Source: an uncultured Phocaeicola sp. (GTDB lineage Bacteria > Bacteroidota > Bacteroidia > Bacteroidales > Bacteroidaceae). Taken from it: 64,000 nucleotides of DNA. Numbering within the stretch: the stretch's first letter is position 1; each line of letters begins with the position of its first letter. A program made the translations under genes and the position numbers. Under the pieces are notes generated by a model, which was given only the letters and a program-made list of their open reading frames with translations, ran no database searches and was not told where the DNA came from. Location of the stretch: positions 62,001 to 126,000 of the forward strand of contig CAOYQO010000005.1 of NCBI GenBank assembly GCA_948566455.1, written 5' to 3'. Shown in pieces: positions 17,725 to 27,516 of the stretch.

Positions 17725-19563
17725 TTACAAAGACTGCATATCGTTCAACTTCTTGTAATATCCATTCAAGGCTATCAGTTCATCGTGAGTTCCTCTTTCT
17801 ACAATGTCGCCTTCATAAAGTACACAAATTTCATCGGCATTCTTAATGGTACTCAATCTATGTGCGATAGCGATAGTAGTACGCGATTTCATCAAACGCT
17901 CCAACGCTTCCTGAACCAAACGCTCGGACTCTGTGTCAAGAGCCGAAGTAGCCTCATCTAATATAAGGATAGGAGGATTTTTCAAAATTGCACGGGCTAT
18001 ACTGACACGCTGACGCTGACCACCGGACAAACGCCCTCCACGATCACCAATCATCGTGTCATATCCTTTTTCCGTTTCCATAATGAAATCATGTGCATTC
18101 GCTATCTTGGCAGCTTCTATTACTTGCTCCATAGTGGCATTCTCTACACCAAAAGTAATATTGTTATAGAAGGTGTCATTAAACAGAATAGCTTCCTGAT
18201 TTACATTACCAATCAGAGAACGTAAACTGTGGATGGATACATCTTTCACATTCTTGCCGTCAATCAGCAATGCACCCTCCGATACATCGTGATAACGCGG
18301 TACCAAGTCCACTAAAGTAGACTTTCCGGAACCGGACTGACCCACCAGTGCAATCGTTTTTCCTTTAGGAACAGTCAGATTGATATGGTTCAAGACCGGA
18401 CGCCCTTCTACATAGCTGAAACTTACATTTTTAAACTCTAACTTATCTGTGAAAGCGTCCAATGGCAAAGGCTGCTCCGGCTCTACGATATGATTTTCCG
18501 CTTTCAATATCATATCAATTCGCTCCATACTGGCCAATCCCTGCGGAATATTATAAAATGCTCTTGAAAATTCTTTCAAAGGATTGATGATACTATAAAG
18601 GATAATCAGATAAAATATGAAAGTAGCCGCATCCATCGGAGCATAGTTTGTATTTAAGATTAAAGCACCGCCAAACAACAGCACGGTCACAATCACACAA
18701 GTGCCTAAAAACTCACTCATGGGGTGGGCTGAACTTTGCCGGATAATCATCTCGTTCATTGCATCGCGGAAGTCATTGTTTGTTTTAGAGAACCGGGCAG
18801 ACATTTTGCTTTCGGCTATAAACGCTTTGATAACCCTTAAACCTCCTAATGTTTCATCCAATTGGGACATAATATCTCCCCATTGCGCCTGTGCTGTAGA
18901 GGACTGTCTTTTCAGCTTCCGGCTGACAACCCCCATTATCCAACCTGTCAGAGGTAAAATAAAGATAACAAAAAGCGTCATTTGCCAACTTACCGAAAAC
19001 AGAGTGACAAAACAAACCAAAAGAGCGATAGGATTACGGATAAGCATATCGATGGAACTGGTCAACGAGTTCTCCACCACCGTAACATCCGCACTCATAC
19101 GGGCTATGATATCTCCTTTACGTTCTTCTGAGAAAAAACTCAAAGGAAGACTTAACACTTTATTATAAACCTGAATACGGATATCCCGGACAATACCTGT
19201 ACGCAAAGGTACCATGACAGCCGCAGAAGCAAAATAACCGGCAGTTTTCAACATAGTCATAAAGATAAGTATTCCTCCCATCATGGCAAGTGTATAGAAC
19301 GCACCATTTGTCGCCACAAAATTGCTCACAAAGTAATAGGCATTATTTATGAGTACATCCTTATCCAAATTATGAATATCCATAGGAATGTACTCATAAG
19401 ACTTGGTATCAATTTTGAACAGAATGTTCAAAATTGGCACAATCGCCATGAACGAAAACACATTAAGCCATTGCGACAGAAAGTTCAGTATCAATGCCCA
19501 TGTCAAATATTTGCGGTATGGAAGAATATACCGCTTCAACAAACTAAAGAACTGTTTCAGCAT
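17725..19563 (-). CDS. ABC exporter, MsbA-like (membrane and ATPase domains fused)
   Basis: The protein has 612 residues from ATG 19563; the frame extends to a TTG three codons earlier. The N-terminal half has about six membrane helices (ABC type 1 exporter). The ATPase domain has Walker A GQSGSGKST, signature LSGGQRQRVSIARAI and Walker B ILILDEATSALD. Members flip lipid A-core (MsbA) or lipid-linked or other substrates across the inner membrane. The position between LPS glycosyltransferase genes makes an LPS-related lipid cargo likely, although general multidrug exporters look alike. Confidence 0.9.
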   Translation of the reverse strand: MLKQFFSLLKRYILPYRKYLTWALILNFLSQWLNVFSFMAIVPILNILFKIDTKSYEYIPMDIHNLDKDVLINNAYYFVSNFVATNGAFYTLAMMGGILIFMTMLKTAGYFASAAVMVPLRTGIVRDIRIQVYNKVLSLPLSFFSEERKGDIIARMSADVTVVENSLTSSIDMLIRNPIALLVCFVTLFSVSWQMTLFVIFILPLTGWIMGVVSRKLKRQSSTAQAQWGDIMSQLDETLGGLRVIKAFIAESKMSARFSKTNNDFRDAMNEMIIRQSSAHPMSEFLGTCVIVTVLLFGGALILNTNYAPMDAATFIFYLIILYSIINPLKEFSRAFYNIPQGLASMERIDMILKAENHIVEPEQPLPLDAFTDKLEFKNVSFSYVEGRPVLNHINLTVPKGKTIALVGQSGSGKSTLVDLVPRYHDVSEGALLIDGKNVKDVSIHSLRSLIGNVNQEAILFNDTFYNNITFGVENATMEQVIEAAKIANAHDFIMETEKGYDTMIGDRGGRLSGGQRQRVSIARAILKNPPILILDEATSALDTESERLVQEALERLMKSRTTIAIAHRLSTIKNADEICVLYEGDIVERGTHDELIALNGYYKKLNDMQSL

Positions 19564-19587
19564 AATTATCAATTATATATAATGCCG

Positions 19588-19619
19588 CAAAGGTAACAAA
19601 AAAGAAATAATCACCCAAG
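19588..19619 (-). promoter_or_regulatory. Possible promoter of the ABC exporter gene
   Basis: Minus-strand TACCTTTG at 19595-19588 with CTTG about 20 bases upstream (19619-19616). This would allow expression independent of the GT4 gene upstream. Confidence 0.45.
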
Positions 19620-19620
19620 A

Positions 19621-20937
19621 TTACCCCACTTTATCCCCTAATATTTGTTCATACACGGCAAGCCTTCTTTCCTGCATCTGTCCGGGGTTATATACTTGCC
19701 GCAAACTGTCTTCCGCATGGGTAACCAACTGTCTCTGCAACTGCGGATTACTTGACAAGGCTATGACAGCTTCTGCAAATCCGGCAGGGTCATCAACAAT
19801 CAAGCAATCTTCACCATCCTTAAAATCAATGCCTTCCACACCCTTTGCCGTCGTTACAAAAGGAACTTTTGACAATACAGCATCTAATATTTTCATACGC
19901 ATACCACTACCGATACGTATTGGAACAACAGCAACACTGCCTTTTAAAAAAGAGCCCAGATCTTCCACATAGCCTGCCAGCTTCAATTCCGGGTATTCGG
20001 ACTGCAAACGATTGATACACTCTCCACGCCATTTACCAATTACTTGCAATGTAAACGAAAAATGACGTTTACGCAGATGCGGAATCACTTCGTGACAGAA
20101 CCATGCCACGGCATCCAGATTGGGAAAATGATCCTCACTTCCCACAAAAGTCAGGCGTCCGCTTTGGACCGGAACAAAAGGCTGTTCCAGCCTGTCACCC
20201 ACTTGCACCACAGCCGGAGAAGTGTAGATATGGTCTTTCCGTCCTATGAAGTCCTCCATAATTTTACGGTCTACTTCAGTCAGAACAATAACATCTTTAT
20301 ATTTCAATAATGCACTGCGCTCAAAATCCTTTGCTATATGAAACAACATCCTGTCACCGGCAGTCTGTTCCCTGAACAAAGTAATCTCCTTTTCATTACG
20401 GATGTAGCGGAGTTCATGATGCACAAAAATAGTCTGTACATTTTCAGGCAACAAGAATCCCAATGACAACAGTTCATAAAACTCTACTTGAATAATATCA
20501 AAACCTGAATGAGCCACCTGAGAAACATACTCCACATACCCCTGGTCTAGCGGCTGGAAACAAGAGCTGAACAAAGTACTCTTTCCCCGTACTAAATCCA
20601 CAACTTCGCCCGTTTCATCCGTCCATATCTGTTGCCGGTTCATTTTACGGGTTACAGACGCATGTATCTTTTGCAGCCATTTATAATAAAAAGGATGTTT
20701 AATTTTGGGTAATCTGACAGTTTTAGTTTTAGGAGTATAAATAAAGAAATCCACATTATCCCAAATTTTCTTCAATGACTCTACATCTTGCATACGTCTC
20801 CCTGTTTCAGGATAAAGCAATACAGATACGGCCATCTTATGACGCAGATATTCCACCATATTAAAGAAAGCTTGATTACCGCCCGAATCCAGCGGATAAG
20901 GAATGTACGGAATAATAAAAAGAATTTTCTTTCTCAT
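19621..20937 (-). CDS. Glycosyltransferase family 4-type protein
   Basis: The 438-residue GT-B enzyme begins ILFIIPYIPYPLDSGGNQAF. The C-terminal donor domain has LTFVGSEDHFPNLDAVAWF, GYVEDLGSFLKGSVAVVPIR and IGSGMRMKILDAVLSKVPFV, a recognisable GT4 pattern in which the acidic motif is replaced by GSGMRMKILDA. It is the first gene of the leftward GT4 / ABC exporter / GT2 group. The 246 bases upstream are shared with the divergent GT2 gene at 21184. Confidence 0.85.
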   Translation of the reverse strand: MRKKILFIIPYIPYPLDSGGNQAFFNMVEYLRHKMAVSVLLYPETGRRMQDVESLKKIWDNVDFFIYTPKTKTVRLPKIKHPFYYKWLQKIHASVTRKMNRQQIWTDETGEVVDLVRGKSTLFSSCFQPLDQGYVEYVSQVAHSGFDIIQVEFYELLSLGFLLPENVQTIFVHHELRYIRNEKEITLFREQTAGDRMLFHIAKDFERSALLKYKDVIVLTEVDRKIMEDFIGRKDHIYTSPAVVQVGDRLEQPFVPVQSGRLTFVGSEDHFPNLDAVAWFCHEVIPHLRKRHFSFTLQVIGKWRGECINRLQSEYPELKLAGYVEDLGSFLKGSVAVVPIRIGSGMRMKILDAVLSKVPFVTTAKGVEGIDFKDGEDCLIVDDPAGFAEAVIALSSNPQLQRQLVTHAEDSLRQVYNPGQMQERRLAVYEQILGDKVG

Positions 20938-21016
20938 ACTAATTGAATTTAAACAATAGTCTAATGTCTAATTTAATTTTTAGTTTAATACAGCAAATGC
21001 TATGTAGTGTATAATG

Positions 21017-21024
21017 CAAAGGTA
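21017..21024 (-). promoter_or_regulatory. -7 box of the leftward GT4 gene
   Basis: Minus-strand TACCTTTG, 80 bases before the start. No clear -33 element. Confidence 0.35.
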
Positions 21025-21116
21025 CAAGAAAGACTGCATACTAAAATGTTAATTATCGTTTCTTTTTAAAAGTTCAACAAAATTCCTGTTTTTTGAAAAA
21101 AAAAACAAAGAAGCAA

Positions 21117-21148
21117 CTTGTTTATTTACCTGTATAACATTACATTTG
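21117..21148 (+). promoter_or_regulatory. Promoter of the GT2 gene at 21184
   Basis: CTTG at 21117-21120, a 20-base spacer and TACATTTG at 21141-21148; the ATG is 35 bases downstream. Confidence 0.6.
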
Positions 21149-21183
21149 TAGAAATAAAACAAGAACTAACTTAACAATAAAGC

Positions 21184-22173
21184 ATGAATGCACTTCCCTT
21201 GGTCAGTGTAGTGGTACCTAATTATAATTATAAACGATACCTCAATCTACGAATTCAGAGTATTCTGCAACAGACCTATCAGAATATCGAACTGATTTTA
21301 CTTGATGATGCCTCAACAGACGGTAGCGAAGAGGTATTATCGGACTATCAAGACCATGCCAAAGTGAGCCATATTCTATTAAACGAACACAACACCGGAA
21401 ATCCATTTAAACAATGGTTTAAAGGCATGCAATTAGCCAAAGGAAAATATATATGGATAGCCGAAGCCGATGACTTGTGTGAGCTTACTTTTTTAGAGAA
21501 AGTAGTTCCTTTAATGGAGAAATACCAACAAGCCGCCGTATGCTTTGCCGGTTCCAAGTATATTGATAAAGACGGTAATGTGCTGAGTTACGACATGAAC
21601 AAATGGAAATCTGCCATACCTCCATACGCCGTATTCAATGGGAAGACTTATGCCGAACATAACCTTTACTGGCGCAGCTATATAGCCAATGCAAGCTCGG
21701 CCATTTTCAGAAAAAGCATGGTAAATGCCCAAAATATGGAACAATGCCTGCAAATGCGCTACAGCGGCGACTGGCTGTTCTGGTTTTATATGGCAATGCA
21801 AGGAGACATTATAGAAAGATATGAAGTACTGAACTACTTCAGACAACATAACCAGAAAGTTACCGTCAAAGCTGAAAACAACGGAGGGGGTAAGAGCGAA
21901 GATATTGAGATAGTACGCATTATGGAACAACACCTTACCCACCTGAGCAGATACAAACGGTGCATACGAAGGGGAATGCTTTACAACCGCATTGCCAAAC
22001 TAAGCACAACAGACCGGGTAAAACTGCAATTATGGGAACTCCTCCGGCAGAAATTAAACGGAACGCGGAAAGACGGACGTCTGGAGCGCCTCAACCGGAT
22101 AGCACGGCTATTCTGTCCTTTTGTTCTGACTATGAAAAGAGACCGCCTTACTCCTTCCCGAGAAATAGGATAA
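21184..22173 (+). CDS. Glycosyltransferase family 2
   Basis: The 329-residue enzyme has the classical GT2 start LVSVVVPNYNYKRYLNLRI, then LLDDASTDGSEE and the acidic WIAEADDLCE block. The C-terminal third is basic (RRGMLYNR, RQKLNGTRKDGR), suggesting contact with membrane or acceptor. It is transcribed from its own promoter, divergent from the GT4/ABC/GT2 group. It is likely an LPS or surface polysaccharide sugar transferase; substrate unknown. Confidence 0.87.
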   Translation: MNALPLVSVVVPNYNYKRYLNLRIQSILQQTYQNIELILLDDASTDGSEEVLSDYQDHAKVSHILLNEHNTGNPFKQWFKGMQLAKGKYIWIAEADDLCELTFLEKVVPLMEKYQQAAVCFAGSKYIDKDGNVLSYDMNKWKSAIPPYAVFNGKTYAEHNLYWRSYIANASSAIFRKSMVNAQNMEQCLQMRYSGDWLFWFYMAMQGDIIERYEVLNYFRQHNQKVTVKAENNGGGKSEDIEIVRIMEQHLTHLSRYKRCIRRGMLYNRIAKLSTTDRVKLQLWELLRQKLNGTRKDGRLERLNRIARLFCPFVLTMKRDRLTPSREIG

Positions 22174-22201
22174 GAAACGGAAACTGCTTGCCCATATTTT
22201 C

Positions 22202-22223
22202 GGGCGGACTCACATGTCTGCCC
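22202..22223 (+). terminator. Possible weak terminator
   Basis: GGGCGGAC and GTCTGCCC form an 8-base stem (one G-U) around TCACAT, 28 bases after the GT2 stop, without a T-run. Confidence 0.3.
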
Positions 22224-22270
22224 CTAAAGTGAACAAATTGGCAGTCAATTTTACTTTTGGCATACCCTCT

Positions 22271-22301
22271 TTTGATATTTCTAAAATTCTGTTTACCTTT
22301 G
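22271..22301 (+). promoter_or_regulatory. Promoter of the LTA-synthase-like gene at 22331
   Basis: TTTG at 22271-22274, a 19-base spacer and TACCTTTG at 22294-22301. The start codon is 29 bases downstream. One of the best promoter matches in the window. Confidence 0.65.
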
Positions 22302-22330
22302 TTGTCAATCATCCGGATTGATTCAAACAA

Positions 22331-24145
22331 ATGCAAACTTTACTAAAACAAATGAAATATCTCCGTTCACTCATGCAGCAATCTGTAACAGCATGTAAGA
22401 ATCAGGCTAAGCTTATCCAACAGTTTACTCTTTCTTTACTTTACTTATTAATCATACATATAGTTGCTTTACTTTTTTTCTTCCTGTTCCGGCTTGTCCT
22501 GTTCACCTCAATAGATTATCAGTTTCCTCCCGATATACAAAACAACTTTCTCATGCAAGCCACTGCATTTATAAAAGGGCTATGGTTTGACAATGTTATA
22601 GCTTGCTACATATTGCTGTTACCATTAGTCATTTTATGGATAACCGCTCTCTGCAACTATCACTCCAAGTGGGTATTCAGATTTATCTCTATCTTTTTCA
22701 TTCTATTTTATTCACTGTCGTTCATTATTTCGGCAGCCAACATCCCTTATTTCTCTTATTTTTTTAAGACAATCAATTCTTCCATTTACAATTGGTTCGG
22801 ATATGGAGCCACTACTGCCGGAATGGTATTGGGTGAGACATCATTCTATTTCCCTATTTTTCTAGGACTGATATCTATTCTTCTGCTGTCAGGAAGTGTA
22901 CTACGGTTATCTTCTTATTTCTATCATCTCATCAATTCGAAATCTACTTCCATCAGCCCGATAAACCGCCTATGTATATTCGCCGCCGGTGCTGTTTGTA
23001 TAGGACTTTGTCTATTCGGAATACGGGGACGCATGGGATATAACCCCATCAGGGTAAGTCAAGCATACTATTGCACCGATCCATTCCTGAATCAGCTAGG
23101 GGTTAATCCTGTCTTTAATCTACTTACCAGCACACTGGATGATAACCGTAAGGAAAACCGCTATCTTCACCTGATGCCGGAACAGGAGGCAATAACCAAT
23201 ATGCAAAGTATATTGCAAAGAAAAGGAATAGAAGGCATCTCCCCCATTGCACGTGAAGTGAAATGCACAGCCGTCCCTACACAAAAGAATGTTGTTCTTA
23301 TTTTCATGGAATCGATGTCGGCCAACTTGATGGAGCATTTCGGATCTACCAAAAAACTGACTCCTTTCCTAGACAGCCTTTATCTGGAATCTCTCAGTTT
23401 TGACCATTTTTATTCAGCGGGCATACATACCAACCACGGAATGTATGCCACCCTCTACTCTTTCCCTGCCATCATGAAACGGAATGCCATGAAAGGAGCA
23501 GTGGTACCTGTCTATTCGGGGTTGCCCACCGTATTAAAGGATAATGGCTATCGGAACCTGTTCTTCATGACGCACGAATCACAATACGATAATATGAACG
23601 CTTTTCTCCGCACTAACGGATTTGATGAAATATATGCACAAGAAAACTACCCAAAGGATAAAGTCGTTAACAGCTTTGGTGTACAAGACGATTTCCTATA
23701 TCAATATGCCTTGCCCATTCTGAACAAAAGAGCAGAAGAAAGACAACCTTTCTTTACCGTATTGCTTTCTATCAGCAACCATCCCTCGTATGTGATACCT
23801 GACTATTTCAAACCACACAGCACAAAGCTTGAAGATCAGATTGTGGAATACGCGGACTGGGCCATCCGGCAATTCATGCAAGAAGCACGCAAACAACCTT
23901 GGTTTGAAAATACAATCTTTGTTTTGCTGGGTGACCATGGGAAATTGGTAGGAAGTCCGGACTGTGAAATACCACAATCCTACAACCATGTTCCACTAAT
24001 GATTTACGGAAAAGGCATCAAGCCCGAAATCAGACAAGAGCCGGGCGGCCAGACTGATGTGGCACCGACTTTACTCGGACTGCTGAACATGAGTTATACC
24101 CAAAACGACTTCGGCATAAATTTGTTAACAGAACAACGCCCATAA
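22331..24145 (+). CDS. LTA-synthase/sulfatase-fold membrane phosphotransferase
   Basis: The 604-residue protein has about five N-terminal membrane helices (to about residue 230) and a periplasmic alkaline-phosphatase-superfamily domain. Visible elements are NVVLIFMESMSANLM, the probable nucleophile Thr in AGIHTNHGMYATL, and LLGDHGKLVG near the C-terminus. The family includes lipoteichoic acid synthase and phosphoglycerol or phosphoethanolamine transferases. As a Gram-negative bacterium has no lipoteichoic acid, a role in decorating LPS or another envelope glycan with phosphoglycerol or phosphoethanolamine is more plausible. The position next to LPS genes supports this. Confidence 0.85.
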   Translation: MQTLLKQMKYLRSLMQQSVTACKNQAKLIQQFTLSLLYLLIIHIVALLFFFLFRLVLFTSIDYQFPPDIQNNFLMQATAFIKGLWFDNVIACYILLLPLVILWITALCNYHSKWVFRFISIFFILFYSLSFIISAANIPYFSYFFKTINSSIYNWFGYGATTAGMVLGETSFYFPIFLGLISILLLSGSVLRLSSYFYHLINSKSTSISPINRLCIFAAGAVCIGLCLFGIRGRMGYNPIRVSQAYYCTDPFLNQLGVNPVFNLLTSTLDDNRKENRYLHLMPEQEAITNMQSILQRKGIEGISPIAREVKCTAVPTQKNVVLIFMESMSANLMEHFGSTKKLTPFLDSLYLESLSFDHFYSAGIHTNHGMYATLYSFPAIMKRNAMKGAVVPVYSGLPTVLKDNGYRNLFFMTHESQYDNMNAFLRTNGFDEIYAQENYPKDKVVNSFGVQDDFLYQYALPILNKRAEERQPFFTVLLSISNHPSYVIPDYFKPHSTKLEDQIVEYADWAIRQFMQEARKQPWFENTIFVLLGDHGKLVGSPDCEIPQSYNHVPLMIYGKGIKPEIRQEPGGQTDVAPTLLGLLNMSYTQNDFGINLLTEQRP

Positions 24146-24317
24146 GAAGCAAGGAAACGCCTTGCAACTTGTAACAGGGGAGGACAGTACATTCTACGTG
24201 ATGAAAAAATACTGTTTCTCCACATTGCAGAGTGCAGAGTATCTGGTAAAAGAGCACAAGACTGTCAATAAAGCTACCGGACAATAAGGTGGGACGGGTT
24301 TCACCGCCTTGCCTTCC

Positions 24318-25265
24318 TTAACGGTCATACCCCAACTTCTCCTCGTTATAATCAGAGGCTATGTAGGTAGGACGGCCTTTGGTTTCCTTGAAAATGCGCC
24401 CCACGTACTCTCCTATAATTCCCAAAGAGAAAAGCTGGATGCCACCTAAAAAGAGCATGACAATGATCAAAGTGGGGAAGCCGGCCGTTTCATCACCATA
24501 AAGCACGGTCTTTATCAGAAAATAAATGGCATAAATAAAACTGGAGATTGAACAGAGCACTCCGCATACCGTGGCGATGCGCAAAGGGGCGATAGAGAAA
24601 GAGGTTATCCCTTCGACAGCCAGATTCAACAGCTTGAGAAAGTTCCAGGAGGAATGGCCCATCAGCCTGTCTCCGCGATCAAACTCAATGCTTTTCTTCT
24701 GATAGCCTATCCAGCAAAACAATCCTTTTGTATAACGCTCGCATTCGCGCAGACGACGCAACGTGAGCACACAACGACGGTCCAGAAGCCTGAAATCGCC
24801 CACATTGGGCAAAATATCAATACGGCTCATCCGCTGAAGTATACCATAAAAAGCCAGAGAGAACTGACGACGCAACCAGCTTTCCTCGCCACGGGTACGC
24901 CGTTTGGCATAAATGTCATCATATCCTTCTTCCCAATATTCCAGCATCTGGTCTACCAGTTCCGGAGGGTCCTGCAAATCAGCATCCATCACAACGCAGC
25001 AATCGCCGGTGGCGTAATCAAAACCCGCCAGCATGGCTACCTCTTTACCAAAGTTACGCGAAAGGTTGACATAATTCACCCGCTTGTCCTGCTGCCTCAG
25101 CCGGCGGAGGCATTCCAGCGTAGTGTCGCTGCTGCCATCATTGACAAACAGGATTTCCCACTCATAAACGGCATTGCGGTTGACAAGCTCTATCAAACGT
25201 TGATACAGAGTGGGCAGCATCGCTTCCTCATTATATACCGGAATCAAAAGAGTCACTTTCTTCAT
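24318..25265 (-). CDS. Polyprenyl-phosphate glycosyltransferase, GtrB/DPM1-like GT2
   Basis: The protein has 315 residues from ATG 25265; the frame extends six codons to 25283. It has VTLLIPVYNEEAMLPTLYQ, LFVNDGSSDTTLE and VVMDADLQDPPELVDQM, the hallmark of dolichol-phosphate-mannose/GtrB/ArnC-type enzymes. Two C-terminal membrane helices follow (about residues 225-255 and 265-290). These enzymes put a sugar on undecaprenyl phosphate at the inner face. The neighbouring GtrA gene and the divergent GT39 gene complete a typical flip-and-transfer set for modifying LPS or lipid A. Confidence 0.88.
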   Translation of the reverse strand: MKKVTLLIPVYNEEAMLPTLYQRLIELVNRNAVYEWEILFVNDGSSDTTLECLRRLRQQDKRVNYVNLSRNFGKEVAMLAGFDYATGDCCVVMDADLQDPPELVDQMLEYWEEGYDDIYAKRRTRGEESWLRRQFSLAFYGILQRMSRIDILPNVGDFRLLDRRCVLTLRRLRECERYTKGLFCWIGYQKKSIEFDRGDRLMGHSSWNFLKLLNLAVEGITSFSIAPLRIATVCGVLCSISSFIYAIYFLIKTVLYGDETAGFPTLIIVMLFLGGIQLFSLGIIGEYVGRIFKETKGRPTYIASDYNEEKLGYDR

Positions 25266-25301
25266 ATCATTCTTCACTATCATAAAGACTCCTCAAAGAT
25301 A

Positions 25302-25682
25302 TTACTTTTGTTTGAAAACAAACCTCACTAATAAAAAATTTACCGGAATGGCAATGAGAAACACTGGGATGGGAGCCAACGGACGGGAAAAACCCAACCG
25401 CAGAAAGAGATTCAACAATCCGATATGTATCAGATAATTTGTCAGATGTGCCCCCCCGAAGCCAAAAGCTTTCTTCCAGGAAGGAGGCTGCCCGAAAGTA
25501 AAATAAGCCGTAAGATAAAAGTTGGCAACAAAACTCAGCACATATCCCAAGGTATAGGCTACATTGACCTGAATGAATTTTTGCAAGACAAAATAAATGC
25601 CATAGTGCAGCCCTGTAGCAAAAAGGCCTACCATTACAAATCGCAGGAACTCGGGTATCTGTTTCAGTTTATTCATTTTCAT
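25302..25682 (-). CDS. GtrA-like membrane protein
   Basis: The protein has about 126 residues with four membrane helices. It starts at RFVMVGLFATGLHYGIYFVL and includes YVLSFVANFYLTAYFTF, the GtrA signature region. GtrA proteins are thought to flip polyprenyl-phosphate-linked sugars across the inner membrane. The frame can start five codons earlier at 25697; ATG 25682 leaves the -7 box (25702-25695) outside the gene. It is upstream of and probably co-transcribed with gtrB, with a short gap. Confidence 0.87.
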   Translation of the reverse strand: MKMNKLKQIPEFLRFVMVGLFATGLHYGIYFVLQKFIQVNVAYTLGYVLSFVANFYLTAYFTFGQPPSWKKAFGFGGAHLTNYLIHIGLLNLFLRLGFSRPLAPIPVFLIAIPVNFLLVRFVFKQK

Positions 25683-25694
25683 TGATTTAAAATG

Positions 25695-25732
25695 CAAAGT
25701 TAGGTATTACTAAAGAATTATTCGTACTTTTG
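25695..25732. promoter_or_regulatory. Divergent -7 boxes between gtrA-like and GT39 genes
   Basis: Minus-strand TAACTTTG at 25702-25695 and plus-strand TACTTTTG at 25725-25732 face outwards in a gap of about 80 bases. No good -33 matches. Confidence 0.45.
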
Positions 25733-25762
25733 CGACAGTAAATATAAAAGACCGAAAAATAT

Positions 25763-27487
25763 ATGTCAGACAAGAAAAAAGCATTTTGGTTCATAGCCTT
25801 ACTAAGCACACTTGTAATAATCCCCTTTTTGGGAGAAACTATTTTTTACTCTAAAGGGGAACCGCGCGAAGCAATTGTGGCATACTCGATGTTGGAAAGC
25901 GGCAACTGGATATTGCCTTTGAACTACGGAACAGACATCGCCTATAAACCTCCTTTCCTGTATTGGTCTATTGCAGCTATTTCCGCCATTTTCGGAGGGG
26001 TGAGCGAATTCTCGTCCCGTCTGCCGTCCGCTATCGCTTTTCTAGCTATGCAGTTCGTGTTTTTCGGATTCGTAGCCCGCTATAAGGATACAAAGACAGC
26101 AGTCATTACCTCCCTTTTACTGCTCACTTCATTCGAAGTGCACCGGGCGGCGGTGGCTTGCAGGCTGGATATGCTACAGGTTTCCTTCATCGTCATCTCA
26201 CTTTGCTTACTATTTCGCTGGGACGAAAAAGGCTGCAAGGGAATACCTTGGACGGCTGTCGTGCTGATGGCATGCGGCACGCTGACCAAAGGACCTGTGG
26301 GTTCTATATTCCCCTGTATGTGTATCGGTATTTACCAGCTGATACGGGGACGCTCATTCGGCAAGACTTTCCTTTCCTTATTCGGAATCGGGCTGCTTTC
26401 CCTTATTCCATTGGGAATCTGGTTTTATGCGGCCTGGCTACAGGGAGGACAGCCGTTTATGGACCTGATGCTGGAGGAAAACACCGGACGCTTTGTCGGC
26501 AAAATGTCATACCCGTCGCATCACAACCCTTTATGGTATAACTTCCTGACCATTATATGGGGGTGGACACCTTGGACATTGGTCTTGCTTATCTCACTAT
26601 TCGGACTGAAATGGAATGAAATGCACCTGCTGCCCGCAGGAAACTCTTTCACCGGACGCATCAGGAAGGTTTGGGATAACATTCGCTCACAATCCCCCAT
26701 ACAGCTGTTTATCTGGATAGTGATTATCGCTATTTTTGTCTTCTATTGTATTCCTAAAAGCAAACGCAGCGTCTATTTGTTGCCTATCTATCCATTTATG
26801 GCTGTACTGATTGCCCAGTATCTGGAGGCGTTAATGCAAAAAGGGGCGAAAGTGTTCAAAATATCGGCTTATATCTTTGCCTCGCTCTGTTTGTTACTCA
26901 CCGCGGTGTTTTTTGCTGTACGCTGTCAGATGATACCGGACAGCATATGGGGCAACGGACGTCATGCTGCCGAAAACATAGCGTTTATGCAAGCTTTGGA
27001 AAGCACGTCCTTTTCTATTTCCAAATGGCTGATTATAGTATTGCCGGTAGTGGCTGCCATCTGTACATTAAGGCTGGTTATCAAAAAAAGTAGTACGGGG
27101 TCACTCCTCTATGGAATCACCGGTTGTGTTCTTTGCCTGTTTGTCGCTTTAGACGGGGTATATCAGCCAACAATACTAGCTGTAAAATCCGATAAGCATC
27201 TGGCAGAGGATATCAGAAAACAGGTGCCTGAAGGAGTCGTTTATTCATATACAGACAGAATGATACGGTTTTATTGTACAAATTATTATATGAATAACCA
27301 AATGCGGAATTTCACACTGGAAAATCCGCAAGAAGGGTATGTCATACTTTCTGCAAATGCACAAGAGGAGTTTTTAAAGAATTACAATGCAAAGTATCAG
27401 CTGGAAGAGGTCTTCCATACAGATTACAGAAGTTGCGACTTACGCAATACGGTAATCATGTACAAGTTCAACGAGAAACGGAAATAG
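25763..27487 (+). CDS. ArnT-like membrane glycosyltransferase (GT39/GT-C family)
   Basis: The 574-residue protein has about 10-12 membrane helices. The first periplasmic loop has the acidic catalytic-type motif SKGEPREAIVAYSMLESG, followed by YKPPFLYWS and SSRLPSAIAFLAM. This is the pattern of ArnT/PMT-like GT-C enzymes, which use polyprenyl-phosphate sugars at the periplasmic face. A short soluble C-terminal domain follows. It is divergent from gtrA/gtrB, so it may transfer the sugar that GtrB loads and GtrA flips, with lipid A, LPS or protein as acceptor. Confidence 0.87.
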   Translation: MSDKKKAFWFIALLSTLVIIPFLGETIFYSKGEPREAIVAYSMLESGNWILPLNYGTDIAYKPPFLYWSIAAISAIFGGVSEFSSRLPSAIAFLAMQFVFFGFVARYKDTKTAVITSLLLLTSFEVHRAAVACRLDMLQVSFIVISLCLLFRWDEKGCKGIPWTAVVLMACGTLTKGPVGSIFPCMCIGIYQLIRGRSFGKTFLSLFGIGLLSLIPLGIWFYAAWLQGGQPFMDLMLEENTGRFVGKMSYPSHHNPLWYNFLTIIWGWTPWTLVLLISLFGLKWNEMHLLPAGNSFTGRIRKVWDNIRSQSPIQLFIWIVIIAIFVFYCIPKSKRSVYLLPIYPFMAVLIAQYLEALMQKGAKVFKISAYIFASLCLLLTAVFFAVRCQMIPDSIWGNGRHAAENIAFMQALESTSFSISKWLIIVLPVVAAICTLRLVIKKSSTGSLLYGITGCVLCLFVALDGVYQPTILAVKSDKHLAEDIRKQVPEGVVYSYTDRMIRFYCTNYYMNNQMRNFTLENPQEGYVILSANAQEEFLKNYNAKYQLEEVFHTDYRSCDLRNTVIMYKFNEKRK

Positions 27488-27516
27488 TTATATCCGGCAG
27501 ATTCTGCACCGATTGA

